Shown: piece after piece, positions 9,079 through 18,831 of the stretch | Layout: each line of letters starts with the position of its first letter | How positions within the stretch are numbered: the stretch's first letter is position 1 | Assembly (NCBI RefSeq): GCF_913062725.1 | Contig: NZ_CAJXWY010000003.1 | Coordinates: 48,590-112,589, forward strand | Source of the DNA: an uncultured Thiohalocapsa sp. | Lineage (GTDB): Bacteria; Pseudomonadota; Gammaproteobacteria; Chromatiales; Chromatiaceae | Direction: 5' to 3' | DNA: 64,000 bases | The notes under the pieces: model-generated | The model's database searches: none | What the model was told of the DNA's origin: nothing | Seen by the model: the letters and a program-made list of their open reading frames with translations, nothing else | Translations under genes and position numbers: made by a program

Positions 9079-10038
9079 ATGCTCTCCACGGACCCGCACC
9101 CGGCGCCGTTCCGCCCACCGCTTGCGTGGTTGGGCGTGCTCGTCGCGTTCTTGATGCTGACTCTGGTGGCGCCGTCGGCACCGGCGACGGCTGCCGACAC
9201 CGACCCGGCAATGGCGGCGGACGTCGCGCGTGCGCTGCGGGCCGAGCGTGATCGGCTCCAGCAGGAGAATGCGACCCTCGCCGAGCGCCTGCAGGCACTG
9301 GAGGGTCAGCTGGCCGTCGCACAGCGCCTGGAGGCACAGACAGCGCGACTCACCGCCCTGATCGAGCGGCTCGAGGCGCGCCTGGCCGAGCTCGACCCAG
9401 CGGCAACGGGGCTGGCGAGCGTCGGCGCGGCAACGGCTACGCATACGCAGGCCCTGGAGCAGCAGCTGGCCACATCGGAGCATGCGCGCCAGGATGCCGC
9501 GGCACAGGTGAAAACGCTCGAGGCCCGCGTCGCCGAGCTCGAGGCGCGCCTGCAGCAACAGCAACTCACCGTGGAGGAGGCGCTGCTGCGTGCGGATAAG
9601 GCCGAGAAGCTGCACGCCGCCCTGGAGGAAGCGCACGAGCGCGTGCGTACCGAGAACGAGCGTCTGTCGCTCGAGCTGACGACCGCCAAAGCGCGCCAGT
9701 CCGAGGCCATGCGGCGGGTGCTGGAGCTGGACGCCCGGCTCGAAGCGCTCGGCGCGCGGGCCGCAGGCGCCGCGCCACGGCCGGCGCCCGCGGCGCAGTC
9801 CGCCGCCGACGGCCACCCGGAGCGCATACGGGTCGGCGCCGCGGAGGCAGGGGCCGGTGCAACGGCGGACGGCGTGATGCCGGCGGTGTATGAGGTTCGC
9901 GCCGAGGACACCCTCTCGCGCATCGCCGACAAGGTCTACGGCGATGCCAGCGCTTGGCGGCGCATTTTCGAGGCCAACCGCGACGTGCTCGACGGCCCCG
10001 ACGACCTGCGGCTTGGCCTGCGACTCATCATCCCCTGA
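9079..10038 (+). CDS. Coiled-coil protein with C-terminal LysM domain
   Basis: 319 residues: a signal peptide or anchor (LGVLVAFLMLTLVAP, residues ~18-32), a long Ala/Glu/Leu/Arg-rich coiled coil (about 45-225), a low-complexity linker rich in Ala, Pro and Gly, and a C-terminal LysM motif (VYEVRAEDTLSRIADKVYGD … LRLGLRLIIP). LysM binds peptidoglycan and the coiled coil can oligomerise, so the protein is probably periplasmic, tethering something to the wall; FimV/TonB-region proteins have similar layout. Specific role unknown. It converges with the MazG-like gene with a 15 bp gap. Confidence 0.8.
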   Translation: MLSTDPHPAPFRPPLAWLGVLVAFLMLTLVAPSAPATAADTDPAMAADVARALRAERDRLQQENATLAERLQALEGQLAVAQRLEAQTARLTALIERLEARLAELDPAATGLASVGAATATHTQALEQQLATSEHARQDAAAQVKTLEARVAELEARLQQQQLTVEEALLRADKAEKLHAALEEAHERVRTENERLSLELTTAKARQSEAMRRVLELDARLEALGARAAGAAPRPAPAAQSAADGHPERIRVGAAEAGAGATADGVMPAVYEVRAEDTLSRIADKVYGDASAWRRIFEANRDVLDGPDDLRLGLRLIIP

Positions 10039-10053
10039 CAGGCGCCTCTGTCC

Positions 10054-10410
10054 TCAGTCCTGGTAGTCACTGGCGCGCCTGGCGTCGCCGCGCACGCGCG
10101 CTGCGGGATAGCGGGTCTCGTTGATGGCGATCTTCTCGTGCGTGGCGGCGATGAGATCGATGTCGAGCCGCTCAGCGATCCGCAGCAAGTAGCTTAGGAT
10201 ATCGGCGAGCTCATGGGCGACGGCACGCTGCTTCTCTGGGCTCAGGCTGGCACTTTGGGCTTCGGTGAGCCATTGGAAGTGCTCGAGCAGCTCGCCGGCC
10301 TCGCCGGCCAGCGCCATGGCCAGGTTCTTCGGCGATTGGAACTGCTCCCAGTCGCGGGCGCGGGCAAAGGCGAGCAGACGCGCGCTCAGGTCGTCGAGGC
10401 TGTCGGCCAT
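10054..10410 (-). CDS. MazG-like nucleotide pyrophosphohydrolase
   Basis: 118-residue all-alpha NTP pyrophosphohydrolase, one MazG-like domain. Metal-binding acidic motifs are GEAGELLEHFQW (ExxE) and ELADILSYLL (ExxD); RDWEQFQSPKNLA near the N-terminus is characteristic of the dCTPase/XTP3TPA group, which hydrolyses non-canonical or surplus dNTPs to keep the pool clean. GAGGA stands just before the ATG. Its nucleotide preference cannot be read from sequence. Confidence 0.88.
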   Translation of the reverse strand: MADSLDDLSARLLAFARARDWEQFQSPKNLAMALAGEAGELLEHFQWLTEAQSASLSPEKQRAVAHELADILSYLLRIAERLDIDLIAATHEKIAINETRYPAARVRGDARRASDYQD

Positions 10411-10564
10411 GGGGTCCTCGCTGCGAAGTCAGGATTCGATCCGTCGGCATCCCGGCCCAGGGGGTCAAAAGGGGCCGTGGCGCGTCGCGGCACTGATCCG
10501 CCCGGCGCGCGACGGGCAGTTGGATGGCCGCTCGGCGGCCGTGGGGCCGGTGCACCTGCTGCAG

Positions 10565-11968
10565 TCAGTCGGTCTGCGCCCCCTCGGCGCGGGCCCGGCG
10601 CTTGCGGGCGATGGCCGCGCGCACCTGCTCAGGCGCCGTGCCGCCGAGGTGATTGCGCGCGGCCACGGCCCCCTCCAGGGTCAAAACGCCGTAGACGTCC
10701 TCGCCGATGGCAGGCGAGAAGCGGCGCAGTTCCTCGAGACTGAGCTCGGCGAGATCCCGGCCGCTGCGAATGCCATAGGCGACCGCCTTGCCGACGATTG
10801 CGTGCGCGTCACGAAAGGCCACTCCCCGGTGTACCAGGTAGTCTGCCAGATCGGTGGCCGTTGCGAAGCCTGCGGTGGCGGCCGCACGCATGCGTTCCCG
10901 GTGACAGGTGATATGGCGCATCATGTCCGCGAAGACCTTGAGCGCCCCGCGCAGGTTGTCGACGGTGTCGAACAGGGGCTCTTTGTCTTCTTGATTGTCC
11001 TTGTTGTACGCCAGTGGCTGGCCTTTCATGAGCGTGAGCAGGCCCATCAGGTGCCCGAAGATGCGTCCGGTTTTGCCCCGCACCAGCTCAGGGACGTCGG
11101 GATTCTTTTTCTGCGGCATGATGGACGAGCCGGTGCAGTAGGCATCGGCGAGCTCGATGAAGCCGAATTGCGCTGAGGACCAGAGAATCAGCTCTTCGGA
11201 GCAGCGCGAGAGGTGCATCATCGCGATGGCGGCGGCGGCGGCGAATTCGATGGCGAAGTCACGGTCCGAGACGGCGTCGAGGGAGTTCTCGGCCGGGCGC
11301 GCGAAGCCGAGGGCGGCGGCGGTGAAGGCGCGGTCGATGGCATAGCTGGTGCCCGCCAGCGCGGCGGCGCCGAGCGGCATGACGTTGACGCGCCGGCGGC
11401 AGTCGCGAAAGCGCTCTGCATCGCGCTCGAGCATCTCCACCCAGGCCATCATGTGGTGGCCGAAGGTGATGGGCTGGGCCACCTGCAGATGGGTGAATCC
11501 CGGCATGATGCTGCCGGCCTCGCGCTCGGCGAGATCCAGCAGCGCGCCCACCAGCGTATCGATGCCCGTGAGCAGTGTGTCGATCTCCTCGCGCAGCCAG
11601 AGGCGGATGTCGGTGGCCACCTGATCGTTGCGCGAGCGGCCCGTGTGCAGGCGCTTGCCGGCGTCTCCAATCTCGGCGGTGAGCGCCGCTTCGATGTTCA
11701 TGTGCACGTCTTCCAGGGCCTCGGACCACTCGAAGGTGCCGGCTGCGATGCGCTCGCCGATGCGCGTCAAGCCTGCGACGATGGCGGCGCATTCGTCCGC
11801 ATCGAGGATGCCTTGCCGGGCCAGCATGCGTGCGTGGGCGATGGAGCCCGCAATGTCCTGGCGATAGAGACGGTGGTCGAAGCCGACAGAGGCGGTGAAG
11901 GCCTCGACGAAGGCATCGGTCGGTTGCTCGAAGCGCCCGGCCCAGGGCTTTGCTGCGGAATCGATCAT
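10565..11968 (-). CDS. argH: Argininosuccinate lyase
   Basis: 467-residue enzyme of the fumarase/aspartase superfamily that splits argininosuccinate into arginine and fumarate. The signature [12 protein letters not shown] (residues ~285-296) is intact, as are [11 protein letters not shown] and TSYAIDR. The full family length is present with an N-terminus typical for ArgH ([16 protein letters not shown]). Divergent from algZ with 96 bp between starts; argH next to algZ/algR is a conserved arrangement in Pseudomonas. Confidence 0.97.
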   Translation of the reverse strand: MIDSAAKPWAGRFEQPTDAFVEAFTASVGFDHRLYRQDIAGSIAHARMLARQGILDADECAAIVAGLTRIGERIAAGTFEWSEALEDVHMNIEAALTAEIGDAGKRLHTGRSRNDQVATDIRLWLREEIDTLLTGIDTLVGALLDLAEREAGSIMPGFTHLQVAQPITFGHHMMAWVEMLERDAERFRDCRRRVNVMPLGAAALAGTSYAIDRAFTAAALGFARPAENSLDAVSDRDFAIEFAAAAAIAMMHLSRCSEELILWSSAQFGFIELADAYCTGSSIMPQKKNPDVPELVRGKTGRIFGHLMGLLTLMKGQPLAYNKDNQEDKEPLFDTVDNLRGALKVFADMMRHITCHRERMRAAATAGFATATDLADYLVHRGVAFRDAHAIVGKAVAYGIRSGRDLAELSLEELRRFSPAIGEDVYGVLTLEGAVAARNHLGGTAPEQVRAAIARKRRARAEGAQTD

Positions 11969-12064
11969 TGCGCTCGTGAGCTGGTAAATTGGCTGATTGA
12001 AACAGCGGAACGGTCATGCCCGTGAGGTTACAGGGCACCGCCGCACGGAGTCTACACGCAACTC

Positions 12065-13168
12065 ATGGCTGTCAGCTTGTCGCCGCGCGCGCGGCGCGAC
12101 TCATCATCCGCTACCGCGCCGGCGACGCAGCCTCCTGCCCTGCTGCCCGATTTTTGCAGCCTGCCCATGGCGCTCGGCGTTGTGCTGTACGGCGAGCTGC
12201 TGGCCATTTTGCTGACGCTCGCCTCCAGCAGTCCCCTCGCAGGCTTCTGGGTCCGGCTCGGCCCGTTGTCGCTGCTGGTGCTTGGCATCGTCATGCTCGG
12301 CGCGAGTCTGCTGTGCATGCTGCGCCGGCCCCTGCGACGTCTGCCCGTGCTGGCGGCGTTGACGACAGCGTTGGCGGTGATCGTCGCCAGCGCCGTGGCG
12401 GTGGCCTGGTTGTGTACCATTCTGGTGCCTTGGGCTGAAGGCGCAGGGCTATTCCCCGATGACGGTGTACGAGGACTCCTGATACGCGCGGGGCTGATTT
12501 CTGCCATCGTCGGCGCATTGATGTTGCGGTACCTTTATCTGCACCAACAGTGGCGCTCCCAGGTGGAGGCGGTGGCCAACGCCCGGTTCGAGACGCTGCA
12601 GGCGCGTATTCGTCCGCATTTTCTGTTCAACAGCATGAACACCATCGCCAGTCTGACGCAAACCGATCCGCGCCTCGCCGAAGAGGTGGTGGAGGACTTG
12701 GCGGACCTGTTTCGGGCATCGCTCGCCAACGAGGGCGACCGCACCACCCTGGCGGAGGAACTGGATCTCTCCCGGCGCTACCTGAACATCGAGGCTCAGC
12801 GCCTCGGCGAGCGCATGCAGGTGGTCTGGGATGTCGAGGACTTGCCGGGCGATGCGCTGGTGCCGCCGTTGATCCTGCAGCCCTTGGTGGAGAATGCGGT
12901 CAACCACGGTATCCAACCCTCCTCGGAGCCGGGCTCGATTCATATCGTTGGCCGCTATCGCCGCGGCACCGTCACCCTGAGCATCCGCAACACGCTGCCC
13001 CGTTCGGCGGACACGATGCGCCGGCACCGCGGCAACGGCATGGCACTGCAAAACGTTTCGCAGCGGATGGAGGCCATGTTTCCCGGCGCGGCGCGGGTCA
13101 CGCGCGCGCTGGTGGACGGCGATTATCTGGTGCGGCTGGTCTTCCCTTACCCATGGAGGCAGTCATGA
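12065..13168 (+). CDS. algZ: Sensor histidine kinase, AlgZ/FimS (LytS) type
   Basis: 367 residues with four N-terminal membrane helices (about 35-155) and a cytoplasmic His-kinase domain of the LytS/YehU class. The phospho-acceptor region IRPHFLFNSMNTI (His185) and the N-box PLVENAVNHGIQP are clear; the classical G boxes are shortened, as usual in this class. It overlaps algR by 4 bp (ATGA), and the order argH / algZ-algR-hemC matches Pseudomonas, where the pair controls alginate, type IV pili and biofilm genes. The local targets are unknown. ATG 12065 is the likely start. Confidence 0.9.
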   Translation: MAVSLSPRARRDSSSATAPATQPPALLPDFCSLPMALGVVLYGELLAILLTLASSSPLAGFWVRLGPLSLLVLGIVMLGASLLCMLRRPLRRLPVLAALTTALAVIVASAVAVAWLCTILVPWAEGAGLFPDDGVRGLLIRAGLISAIVGALMLRYLYLHQQWRSQVEAVANARFETLQARIRPHFLFNSMNTIASLTQTDPRLAEEVVEDLADLFRASLANEGDRTTLAEELDLSRRYLNIEAQRLGERMQVVWDVEDLPGDALVPPLILQPLVENAVNHGIQPSSEPGSIHIVGRYRRGTVTLSIRNTLPRSADTMRRHRGNGMALQNVSQRMEAMFPGAARVTRALVDGDYLVRLVFPYPWRQS

Positions 13169-13896
13169 AGATCCTGCTCGTGGACGACGAGGCACCGGCG
13201 CGGGAGCGGTTGCGGCGCCTGATCGATGAGCTCGACGACGGCTACGCGGTGGTCGGCGAGGCGGCGAACGGTTCGGACGCGGTCGTGGCCGCTCGGGACA
13301 CCGATGCGGACCTCGTCTTGCTGGACCAGAAAATGCCCGGTATGTCCGGCTTGGAGGCGGCCGCCGCGCTGGCGGATCTGGACCCGCCGCCGGCCGTGGT
13401 GCTGGTCACCGCCTACCCGGAGTATGCCCTGGACGCCTTCGAGCACAATGTCGCCGACTACCTGGTCAAGCCCGTCCGTCGCGAGCGCTTGCAGGCGACC
13501 CTGGAGCGGCTGCCACGCACCACGCGACTGCAGCGCGTCGCCACGACCCAAGAGGAGCCGAACGGCCGCCGTCACCTCAGCGCCCACTACCGCGGTGGCG
13601 TGCAAACGGTGCATATCGACGAAGTGCTGTACTTGCTGGCGGAGCAGAAGTATGTAACCGTCCGTCATGCCGGTGGGCGCATGCTCATCGATGAGTCGCT
13701 CAAGTCCCTCGAGCACGAGTTCCCGGAGCGCTTCGTGCGTATCCACCGTAACGCGCTGGTGGCCATCGAACAGCTGGTAGGCTTGGAGAAGGCCGCAGAC
13801 GGCGCCAGTCTGGCGGTGCTCGCCGGCTGCGATGAGCGCCTGCCCGTCAGCCGCCGTCATCTGCCGGAGGTCCGGCGCTTCCTGCGCCATGGCTGA
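13165..13896 (+). CDS. algR: LytTR-family response regulator AlgR
   Basis: 243 residues: an N-terminal receiver domain with acidic pocket LLVDDE, phospho-acceptor Asp54 in VLLDQKMPG, switch Thr82 and Lys102 (YLVKPV), then a C-terminal LytTR DNA-binding domain (about 140-240; IDEVLYLLAEQKYVTV, RIHRNALV). It starts inside the algZ stop codon, so the pair is translationally coupled. AlgR-type regulators bind tandem CCGTTNGTC-like sites; I did not find a clear pair in the adjacent gaps by eye. Confidence 0.93.
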   Translation: MKILLVDDEAPARERLRRLIDELDDGYAVVGEAANGSDAVVAARDTDADLVLLDQKMPGMSGLEAAAALADLDPPPAVVLVTAYPEYALDAFEHNVADYLVKPVRRERLQATLERLPRTTRLQRVATTQEEPNGRRHLSAHYRGGVQTVHIDEVLYLLAEQKYVTVRHAGGRMLIDESLKSLEHEFPERFVRIHRNALVAIEQLVGLEKAADGASLAVLAGCDERLPVSRRHLPEVRRFLRHG

Positions 13897-14070
13897 AGCC
13901 GCCGGACTGTCGTATCGGGCGTGCCCGCTGCCCGATCTTCTCTGTCCCGATCGCCATGATGGTTGATGCCAAGAATCACCGGGCCCGCGGCCGCCATGCT
14001 TCCGAGCGCCCGGGGGCGGTCTGTCATCCCCCGGGACTTGCCACCAACCACCGACTGCCGGAAACCACTC

Positions 14071-14997
14071 ATGCCAGACATCCTGAAGATTGCCACCCGC
14101 AAATCGCCCCTCGCCATGTGGCAGGCCGAGCACGCCGCGGAGTTGCTGAAGCGGTTGCACCCGGGGCTCGCCATCGAGATCGTCGGCATGACCACGCGCG
14201 GCGACAAGATTCTGGATGCCCCCCTGGCTAAAGTGGGCGGCAAGGGCCTGTTCGTCAAAGAGCTGGAGCAGGGCATGCTGGAGGGCAGCGCCGACATCGC
14301 CGTGCATTCGATGAAGGATGTGCCGGTGGACTTCCCGCCCGGGCTGCACCTGGCGGTGATCATGGACCGCGAAGACCCGCTCGACGCCTTCGTGTCCAAT
14401 CGCTATGCGTCACTGGACGAACTGCCGGTGGGTGCCTGTGTTGGCACCTCCAGCCTGCGGCGGCAATGCCAGCTCGCCGCCCGCCGCCCGGATCTGCGCA
14501 TCGAGCCCCTGCGCGGCAATGTCAACACCCGCCTGCGTAAGCTCGATGACGGCGAGTACGATGCCATCATCCTCGCCGCCGCCGGCCTGAAGCGGCTCGG
14601 CTTCGCCGAGCGCATTCGTGCGCAGATCTCCGCCGCCGACAGCCTCCCCGCCATCGGCCAAGGCGCCATTGGCATCGAGTGCCGCAGCGATGACACCCGC
14701 GTCCATGCGCTGATCGTCCCGCTGCACCATCAGGCCACCGCCGAGCGGGTGCGCGCCGAGCGCGCCATGAACGCCAAACTGCAAGGCGGCTGCCAAGTGC
14801 CCATCGCCGGTCATGCGGTGCATGAAGGCGACCAGCTGTTCATGCGCGGCCTGGTGGGAACACCGGATGGCAAGCAGGTGCTCCGCGCCGAGGGGTGGGC
14901 CCCCGCGGGCGAGGCCGAGGCCCTCGGCGAGCGCCTCGCCGACGCGCTCATCGCGCAAGGGGCGGACGCGATCCTGGCGGATCTGCGCGAAGCCTGA
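14071..14997 (+). CDS. hemC: Porphobilinogen deaminase (hydroxymethylbilane synthase)
   Basis: 308-residue enzyme that joins four porphobilinogens into hydroxymethylbilane. Seen are [15 protein letters not shown] at the N-terminus, [18 protein letters not shown], the GTSSLRRQ motif, and LQGGCQVP with Cys241, which carries the dipyrromethane cofactor. ATG 14071 gives the family N-terminus; the longer in-frame reading from 13963 lacks similarity to the family. It leads the hemC-hemD-hemX cluster; the hemD start lies 10 bp after its stop. Confidence 0.97.
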   Translation: MPDILKIATRKSPLAMWQAEHAAELLKRLHPGLAIEIVGMTTRGDKILDAPLAKVGGKGLFVKELEQGMLEGSADIAVHSMKDVPVDFPPGLHLAVIMDREDPLDAFVSNRYASLDELPVGACVGTSSLRRQCQLAARRPDLRIEPLRGNVNTRLRKLDDGEYDAIILAAAGLKRLGFAERIRAQISAADSLPAIGQGAIGIECRSDDTRVHALIVPLHHQATAERVRAERAMNAKLQGGCQVPIAGHAVHEGDQLFMRGLVGTPDGKQVLRAEGWAPAGEAEALGERLADALIAQGADAILADLREA

Positions 14998-15007
14998 GCG
15001 CGCGGTC

Positions 15008-15853
15008 ATGAGCGAGCGTGCTGCGCCAGCGAACCAGCGCCGGCCCGACCCATCGTCGCCGCCGGACTGCGACCTCGGCGGCCGCGGCGTGCTGGTGACC
15101 CGCCCGGCCGCCCAGGCCGAGGCGTTGTGTCGACTCGTCGCCGCCGCCGGCGGCGAGCCGGTGCCTTTCCCCACCATCGACATCCAGCCGACGGCCGACC
15201 CGGATGGCGCCGCCGCGCTGCTGACGGCCGGGTGGGACATCATCGTTTTCATCAGCCGCAACGCCGTGGAGCAGGCATTACAGCTCGCCCCGACGGCGCT
15301 GCGCTCACAGCGGGCACAGCTCGCCGCCGTGGGCCGTGCCACGGCCGAGGCCATGGAGCGCGCGGGACTCACGCCGTCGCTGGTGCCCGCGGCCGGCTTC
15401 GACAGCGAGGCCCTGCTGGCATTACCGGCGCTGCGGCAGGTGGCCGGTCGCCGTGTGCTCATCGTGCGTGGCGAAGGCGGCCGGGCCTTGCTCGGCACCG
15501 CCCTGAGCGAGCGGGGTGCGCAGGTGCGCTACGCCGAGGTCTATCGGCGGGGGCTGCCAACCGCGGACGCCACCGCCGAGCTGACGCACTGGCGGCGCAC
15601 GCTGGGCTTTCTCACCGCCACCAGTGACGAGGTGCTGCATAACCTGCTGGCGCTGGTGCCGGCGGCGGCGCATGCCTGGCTGAAGGGGCTGCCGCTCGCC
15701 GTGCTGAGCGCCCGCAACGCCGACACCGCCCGGGGACTCGGCTTCGCCCATGTGGCCGTCGCCCCGCAGCCCGGTGACGCCGGCATGCTGGCGGCGCTGT
15801 GCGCACTCGCGGCGCAGGTGCCCGCGGCGCCCCCCGAGGCAGGGTCACCGTGA
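15008..15853 (+). CDS. hemD: Uroporphyrinogen-III synthase
   Basis: 281-residue HemD, which closes hydroxymethylbilane with inversion of ring D. The family is poorly conserved, but GVLVTRPAAQAEAL near the N-terminus, DIIVFISRNAVEQAL, LAAVGRATAEAM, VLIVRGEGGRALL and FLTATSDEVLHNL are typical. Position directly after hemC confirms it. The N-terminal ~25 residues are Pro/Ala-rich and may not be part of the fold. The stop overlaps the GTG of the hemX-like gene. Confidence 0.93.
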   Translation: MSERAAPANQRRPDPSSPPDCDLGGRGVLVTRPAAQAEALCRLVAAAGGEPVPFPTIDIQPTADPDGAAALLTAGWDIIVFISRNAVEQALQLAPTALRSQRAQLAAVGRATAEAMERAGLTPSLVPAAGFDSEALLALPALRQVAGRRVLIVRGEGGRALLGTALSERGAQVRYAEVYRRGLPTADATAELTHWRRTLGFLTATSDEVLHNLLALVPAAAHAWLKGLPLAVLSARNADTARGLGFAHVAVAPQPGDAGMLAALCALAAQVPAAPPEAGSP

Positions 15854-16566
15854 CTGCTGCGGCCGGGCCAGCGCGTCGCCGGCGCTGGTCGCCATTGCTG
15901 ATCGCCGTATCGTTGGTGCTGCTGACCCTCGCCGCCGTGGTGACCGCCCAGCTCTACTGGAGCGGGCTGCGCACCGGTGTGGCGCAAATGCGCACATCCG
16001 TCGCCACCGCCCAGCAGGAGCAGCGCCGCTTGGTGGCGCGTTTGCAGACGGCGGAGGCGGCGCTCGCCAAGCAGGCCGCGGCGATGGACGCCGCCGCGGA
16101 CGATGCCCGTAGGGAACGACAGGAGACGATGTCGGACGGCGTTGCGGCGGGCGCCGCCGCTGCCCCCCGGCGGCACGCCACCGCTAGCCTGCGCGACCGT
16201 CTTTCGGCCGCTGAGCGTGCTGCGCTCGCGACTCAGATCGAGGCCCTGGCACGGGAGGCGGCCCGCCTGCCACCGGGATGGACGCCGCGGCGGCCGGTGG
16301 CGGCGACCAGCAAGCAACTCCTACGCGACCAGCTCGCCGTGGCCGCAGCTGCGGTGACGGCGGACGATCCGGTGCTGCTGGATGCGGCGCTACTGGCGGC
16401 GCAGCGTTTGACGGGTCTGCCATACCGTGTCGCGGATCGGCGCGGCGCCATCATCGCCGCCGAGTTGGCGGCGCTGCGCGCGCGCCTGCGCACGGTGGCT
16501 CGGCCGCCCCCGGCGCGCGTTGCGCCCGAGCCGGCGCAAGCGCCACGCGCCGGGCCGCCGCGCTGA
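15850..16566 (+). CDS. hemX: HemX-like membrane protein (short)
   Basis: 238 residues: one N-terminal membrane helix (SPLLIAVSLVLLTLAAVVTA), a coiled-coil segment rich in Gln, Arg and Ala, and a helical C-terminal part. This is the layout of HemX (often mislabelled uroporphyrinogen C-methyltransferase), but E. coli HemX is about 390 residues, so this copy is much shorter. The GTG start overlaps the hemD stop (GTGA), indicating coupling. The usual next gene hemY is missing; a minus-strand reductase gene follows. Identity rests on topology and position more than on sequence. Confidence 0.65.
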   Translation: MTAAAGPARRRRWSPLLIAVSLVLLTLAAVVTAQLYWSGLRTGVAQMRTSVATAQQEQRRLVARLQTAEAALAKQAAAMDAAADDARRERQETMSDGVAAGAAAAPRRHATASLRDRLSAAERAALATQIEALAREAARLPPGWTPRRPVAATSKQLLRDQLAVAAAAVTADDPVLLDAALLAAQRLTGLPYRVADRRGAIIAAELAALRARLRTVARPPPARVAPEPAQAPRAGPPR

Positions 16567-16617
16567 CGGGCTCCATCACACAGATGGGGCGCGACGTCCC
16601 GTGCGTGTCACGTCGCC

Positions 16618-17637
16618 TCAGCCCTTGAAGGTCGGGCTGTCGGCGGCGTACTCGAAGGCATCCGAGAAAATGTGATCCGGCGACAAGCCGCGGCTCTCGA
16701 AGGCGGCGCGGCCGGCCTCGACCATGACCGGTGGACCGCTCATATAGACATCATAGTCGGCGATGTCTGGATGGTCCGCCAGCACAGCTTCGTGCACATA
16801 GCCCCGGCGGCCCGTCCAGTCGGCATCGGGCTGTGAGAGCACCGGCACATAGCGGAAGCCCGGATGTGCGTCGGCCCAGCGCTCGGGCAGCTCCGGCAGG
16901 TAGAGATCGCGCTCGGCGCGTACCCCCCAGTAGAGGGTCATGGGTCGGCTGATGCCCATGTGGAAGGCATGCTCCAACAGCCCCTTGATGGGCGCAAAAC
17001 CGGTGCCGCCGCCGATGAAGAGCATGGGCCGCTCGGACTGCTCGCGCAGCACGAAGCTGCCGAGCGGCCCCTGGATGCGCAGCACGGAGCGCTCCTGCAG
17101 CGTGTCGAAGATGAAGTCCGTGAACTCGCCGCCGGGCACCCGGCGCACATGGAGCTCGATGAGGGCGTCATCGTGGGGTGCGTTGGCGATGGAGAAGGCG
17201 CGCTTGCGCCCGTCGGGCAGGATGAACTCCAGATATTGCCCCGCCAGGAATTGCAGCCGCTGCGTCTCGGGCAGCTTGAGCCGCAGGCGCATCACGTCGT
17301 GGTTGAGCCGGGTTTTCTCGGCGATGCGGCAGGGCAGGGTGCGAACCTCGATGTCGGCGACGGTCTCGAGCTCGGCCACGCGCAGCCGAATGTCTGTCTC
17401 CGGCACCGCCTGGCAGGTCAGACAGGCGTCTTGCGGCTGCCCCGACAGGGCTTCGGTCTTGCCGCTGGGATAGCCGACACGGCCAGCGATGAGCTGGGCG
17501 GTGCAGCTGCCGCATTTGCCGTCGCGGCAGCCGTAGGGCAGCCCGATGCGCTGGGCGATGGCGGCCTCGAGCACGGTCTGCCCGGGCTCGACGCTGAATG
17601 CGTGGCCGGCGGGCTCGGTGCTGACGGTGTAACTCAT
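16618..17637 (-). CDS. 2Fe-2S ferredoxin / FAD-NAD(P) reductase, phenol-hydroxylase-reductase type
   Basis: 339 residues in two parts. Residues 1-90 are a plant-type ferredoxin with the cluster motif CRDGKCGSCTAQL and a fourth Cys in CLTCQ. The rest is a ferredoxin-NADP reductase-like module with the FAD motif RAFSIAN and NAD(P)-binding GGGTGFAPIKGLLE. This matches the family named CDP-6-deoxy-3,4-glucoseen reductase or flavin reductase in many gammaproteobacteria, where it often sits near ubiD, as here (about 5 kb away). The ATG at 17635-17637 has GGGAG ~9 bp upstream. The physiological electron acceptor is unknown. Confidence 0.85.
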   Translation of the reverse strand: MSYTVSTEPAGHAFSVEPGQTVLEAAIAQRIGLPYGCRDGKCGSCTAQLIAGRVGYPSGKTEALSGQPQDACLTCQAVPETDIRLRVAELETVADIEVRTLPCRIAEKTRLNHDVMRLRLKLPETQRLQFLAGQYLEFILPDGRKRAFSIANAPHDDALIELHVRRVPGGEFTDFIFDTLQERSVLRIQGPLGSFVLREQSERPMLFIGGGTGFAPIKGLLEHAFHMGISRPMTLYWGVRAERDLYLPELPERWADAHPGFRYVPVLSQPDADWTGRRGYVHEAVLADHPDIADYDVYMSGPPVMVEAGRAAFESRGLSPDHIFSDAFEYAADSPTFKG

Positions 17638-17815
17638 GGCCAGAAACTCCCGGTCGCGCCGGCAGGGCGCGCTCTGCAAGGATTGTGTCGACGGTCTCCG
17701 ACCTTACCATGTCGCGATGCACGAGCGCCCGCGCAAGCCCCGCGACCGCCGCCGGCGGCGGGGCGCACCGGCCGCCGTTCGCTCATCCCCCACAACGCTA
17801 GGAGTAACAGGTATC

Positions 17816-18679
17816 GTGATCATCATCGGCTGCGGCTACATCGGCCGTCTGCTCGGCGCCCGCCTCGCCGCCGGCGGCGGCGCCGTCATCGGTGTCGTGC
17901 GCAGCGCCGAGAGCGCGGCACAACTGCCTGCGCTCGGCATACGGCCGCTGCAATGCGACCTGCTGCGGGAGACGCCGGACGCGCTCGAAACCGCAGGTGC
18001 CGACGTTTTCCATCTGGCACCGCCGCCCGCCGAGGGCCGCGAGGATCCGCTGACCGCGCGTCTGATCGAACTGTTCGCAGACCGCGGTGAGCCCCGGCGG
18101 CTGGTTTATGTGGGCACCACCGGCGTCTACGGCGATTGCGGCGGCGACTGGGTGGACGAGCGCCGCACACCCAACCCCGTCGCCGAGCGGGCGCTGCGCC
18201 GCTGGGATGCCGAAGAGCGCCTGCGCGCCTGGCAGGCGACGAGCGGTGCCGAGCTGGTGATCCTGCGGGTGGCGGGCATCTACGCCTGCGACCGGCTGCC
18301 GCTGGCGCGCATCGAAAGCGGCCAGCCGGTGGTGAGCGTCGCCGAGGCGCCGTGGTCGAATCGGATCCATGCCCAGGACTTGGTCGAGATCTGTGTGGCA
18401 GCAATGGAGCGCGCACCGGACGGTGGTCTCTACAATGTTTGCGATGGCGAGCCCAGCACCATGACGGACTATTTTCTGCGGGTGGCCGCCGCCGCCGGCG
18501 TGGCGCCGCCGCCGCAGATCCCGCTGGCGCAAGCGCCGGGTCGCGTCTCGGCGGGCATGCTGTCGTATCTGCGCGAATCGCGGCGTCTCAGCAACCATAA
18601 GCTGCTCGCTGAACTGCACATCCGCCTGCGCTATCCGAACCTGGAGGCGGGTTTGGCGGATTGCTTCGGCGCCGGCTGA
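17816..18679 (+). CDS. NAD(P)-dependent epimerase/dehydratase, YeeZ-like SDR
   Basis: About 287 residues of an extended short-chain dehydrogenase fold: N-terminal dinucleotide-binding GCGYIGRLLG, LVYVGTTGVYGD, and a C-terminal half with NRIHAQDLV and YNVCDGEPSTMTDYF. The usual YxxxK catalytic pair is not obvious, as in atypical YeeZ-type SDRs. The GTG at 17816 is preferred because it puts the Rossmann motif at residue 4 and has GGAG upstream; in-frame sequence before it is Arg-rich. Substrate unknown. Confidence 0.8.
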   Translation: MIIIGCGYIGRLLGARLAAGGGAVIGVVRSAESAAQLPALGIRPLQCDLLRETPDALETAGADVFHLAPPPAEGREDPLTARLIELFADRGEPRRLVYVGTTGVYGDCGGDWVDERRTPNPVAERALRRWDAEERLRAWQATSGAELVILRVAGIYACDRLPLARIESGQPVVSVAEAPWSNRIHAQDLVEICVAAMERAPDGGLYNVCDGEPSTMTDYFLRVAAAAGVAPPPQIPLAQAPGRVSAGMLSYLRESRRLSNHKLLAELHIRLRYPNLEAGLADCFGAG

Positions 18680-18831
18680 GGACCCGGCGGCCCGGTGCGC
18701 GACGGGACGCCTGCCGCCATCGTTGCACCGCCGGTGCCATCGGGGGGACCATGCAGGTCGCCGACAGGTTGCCGGGCGCATCCCCATGGGCGCAGACTAC
18801 GCACTTCACGACATCAATTGGGAATCATGCC

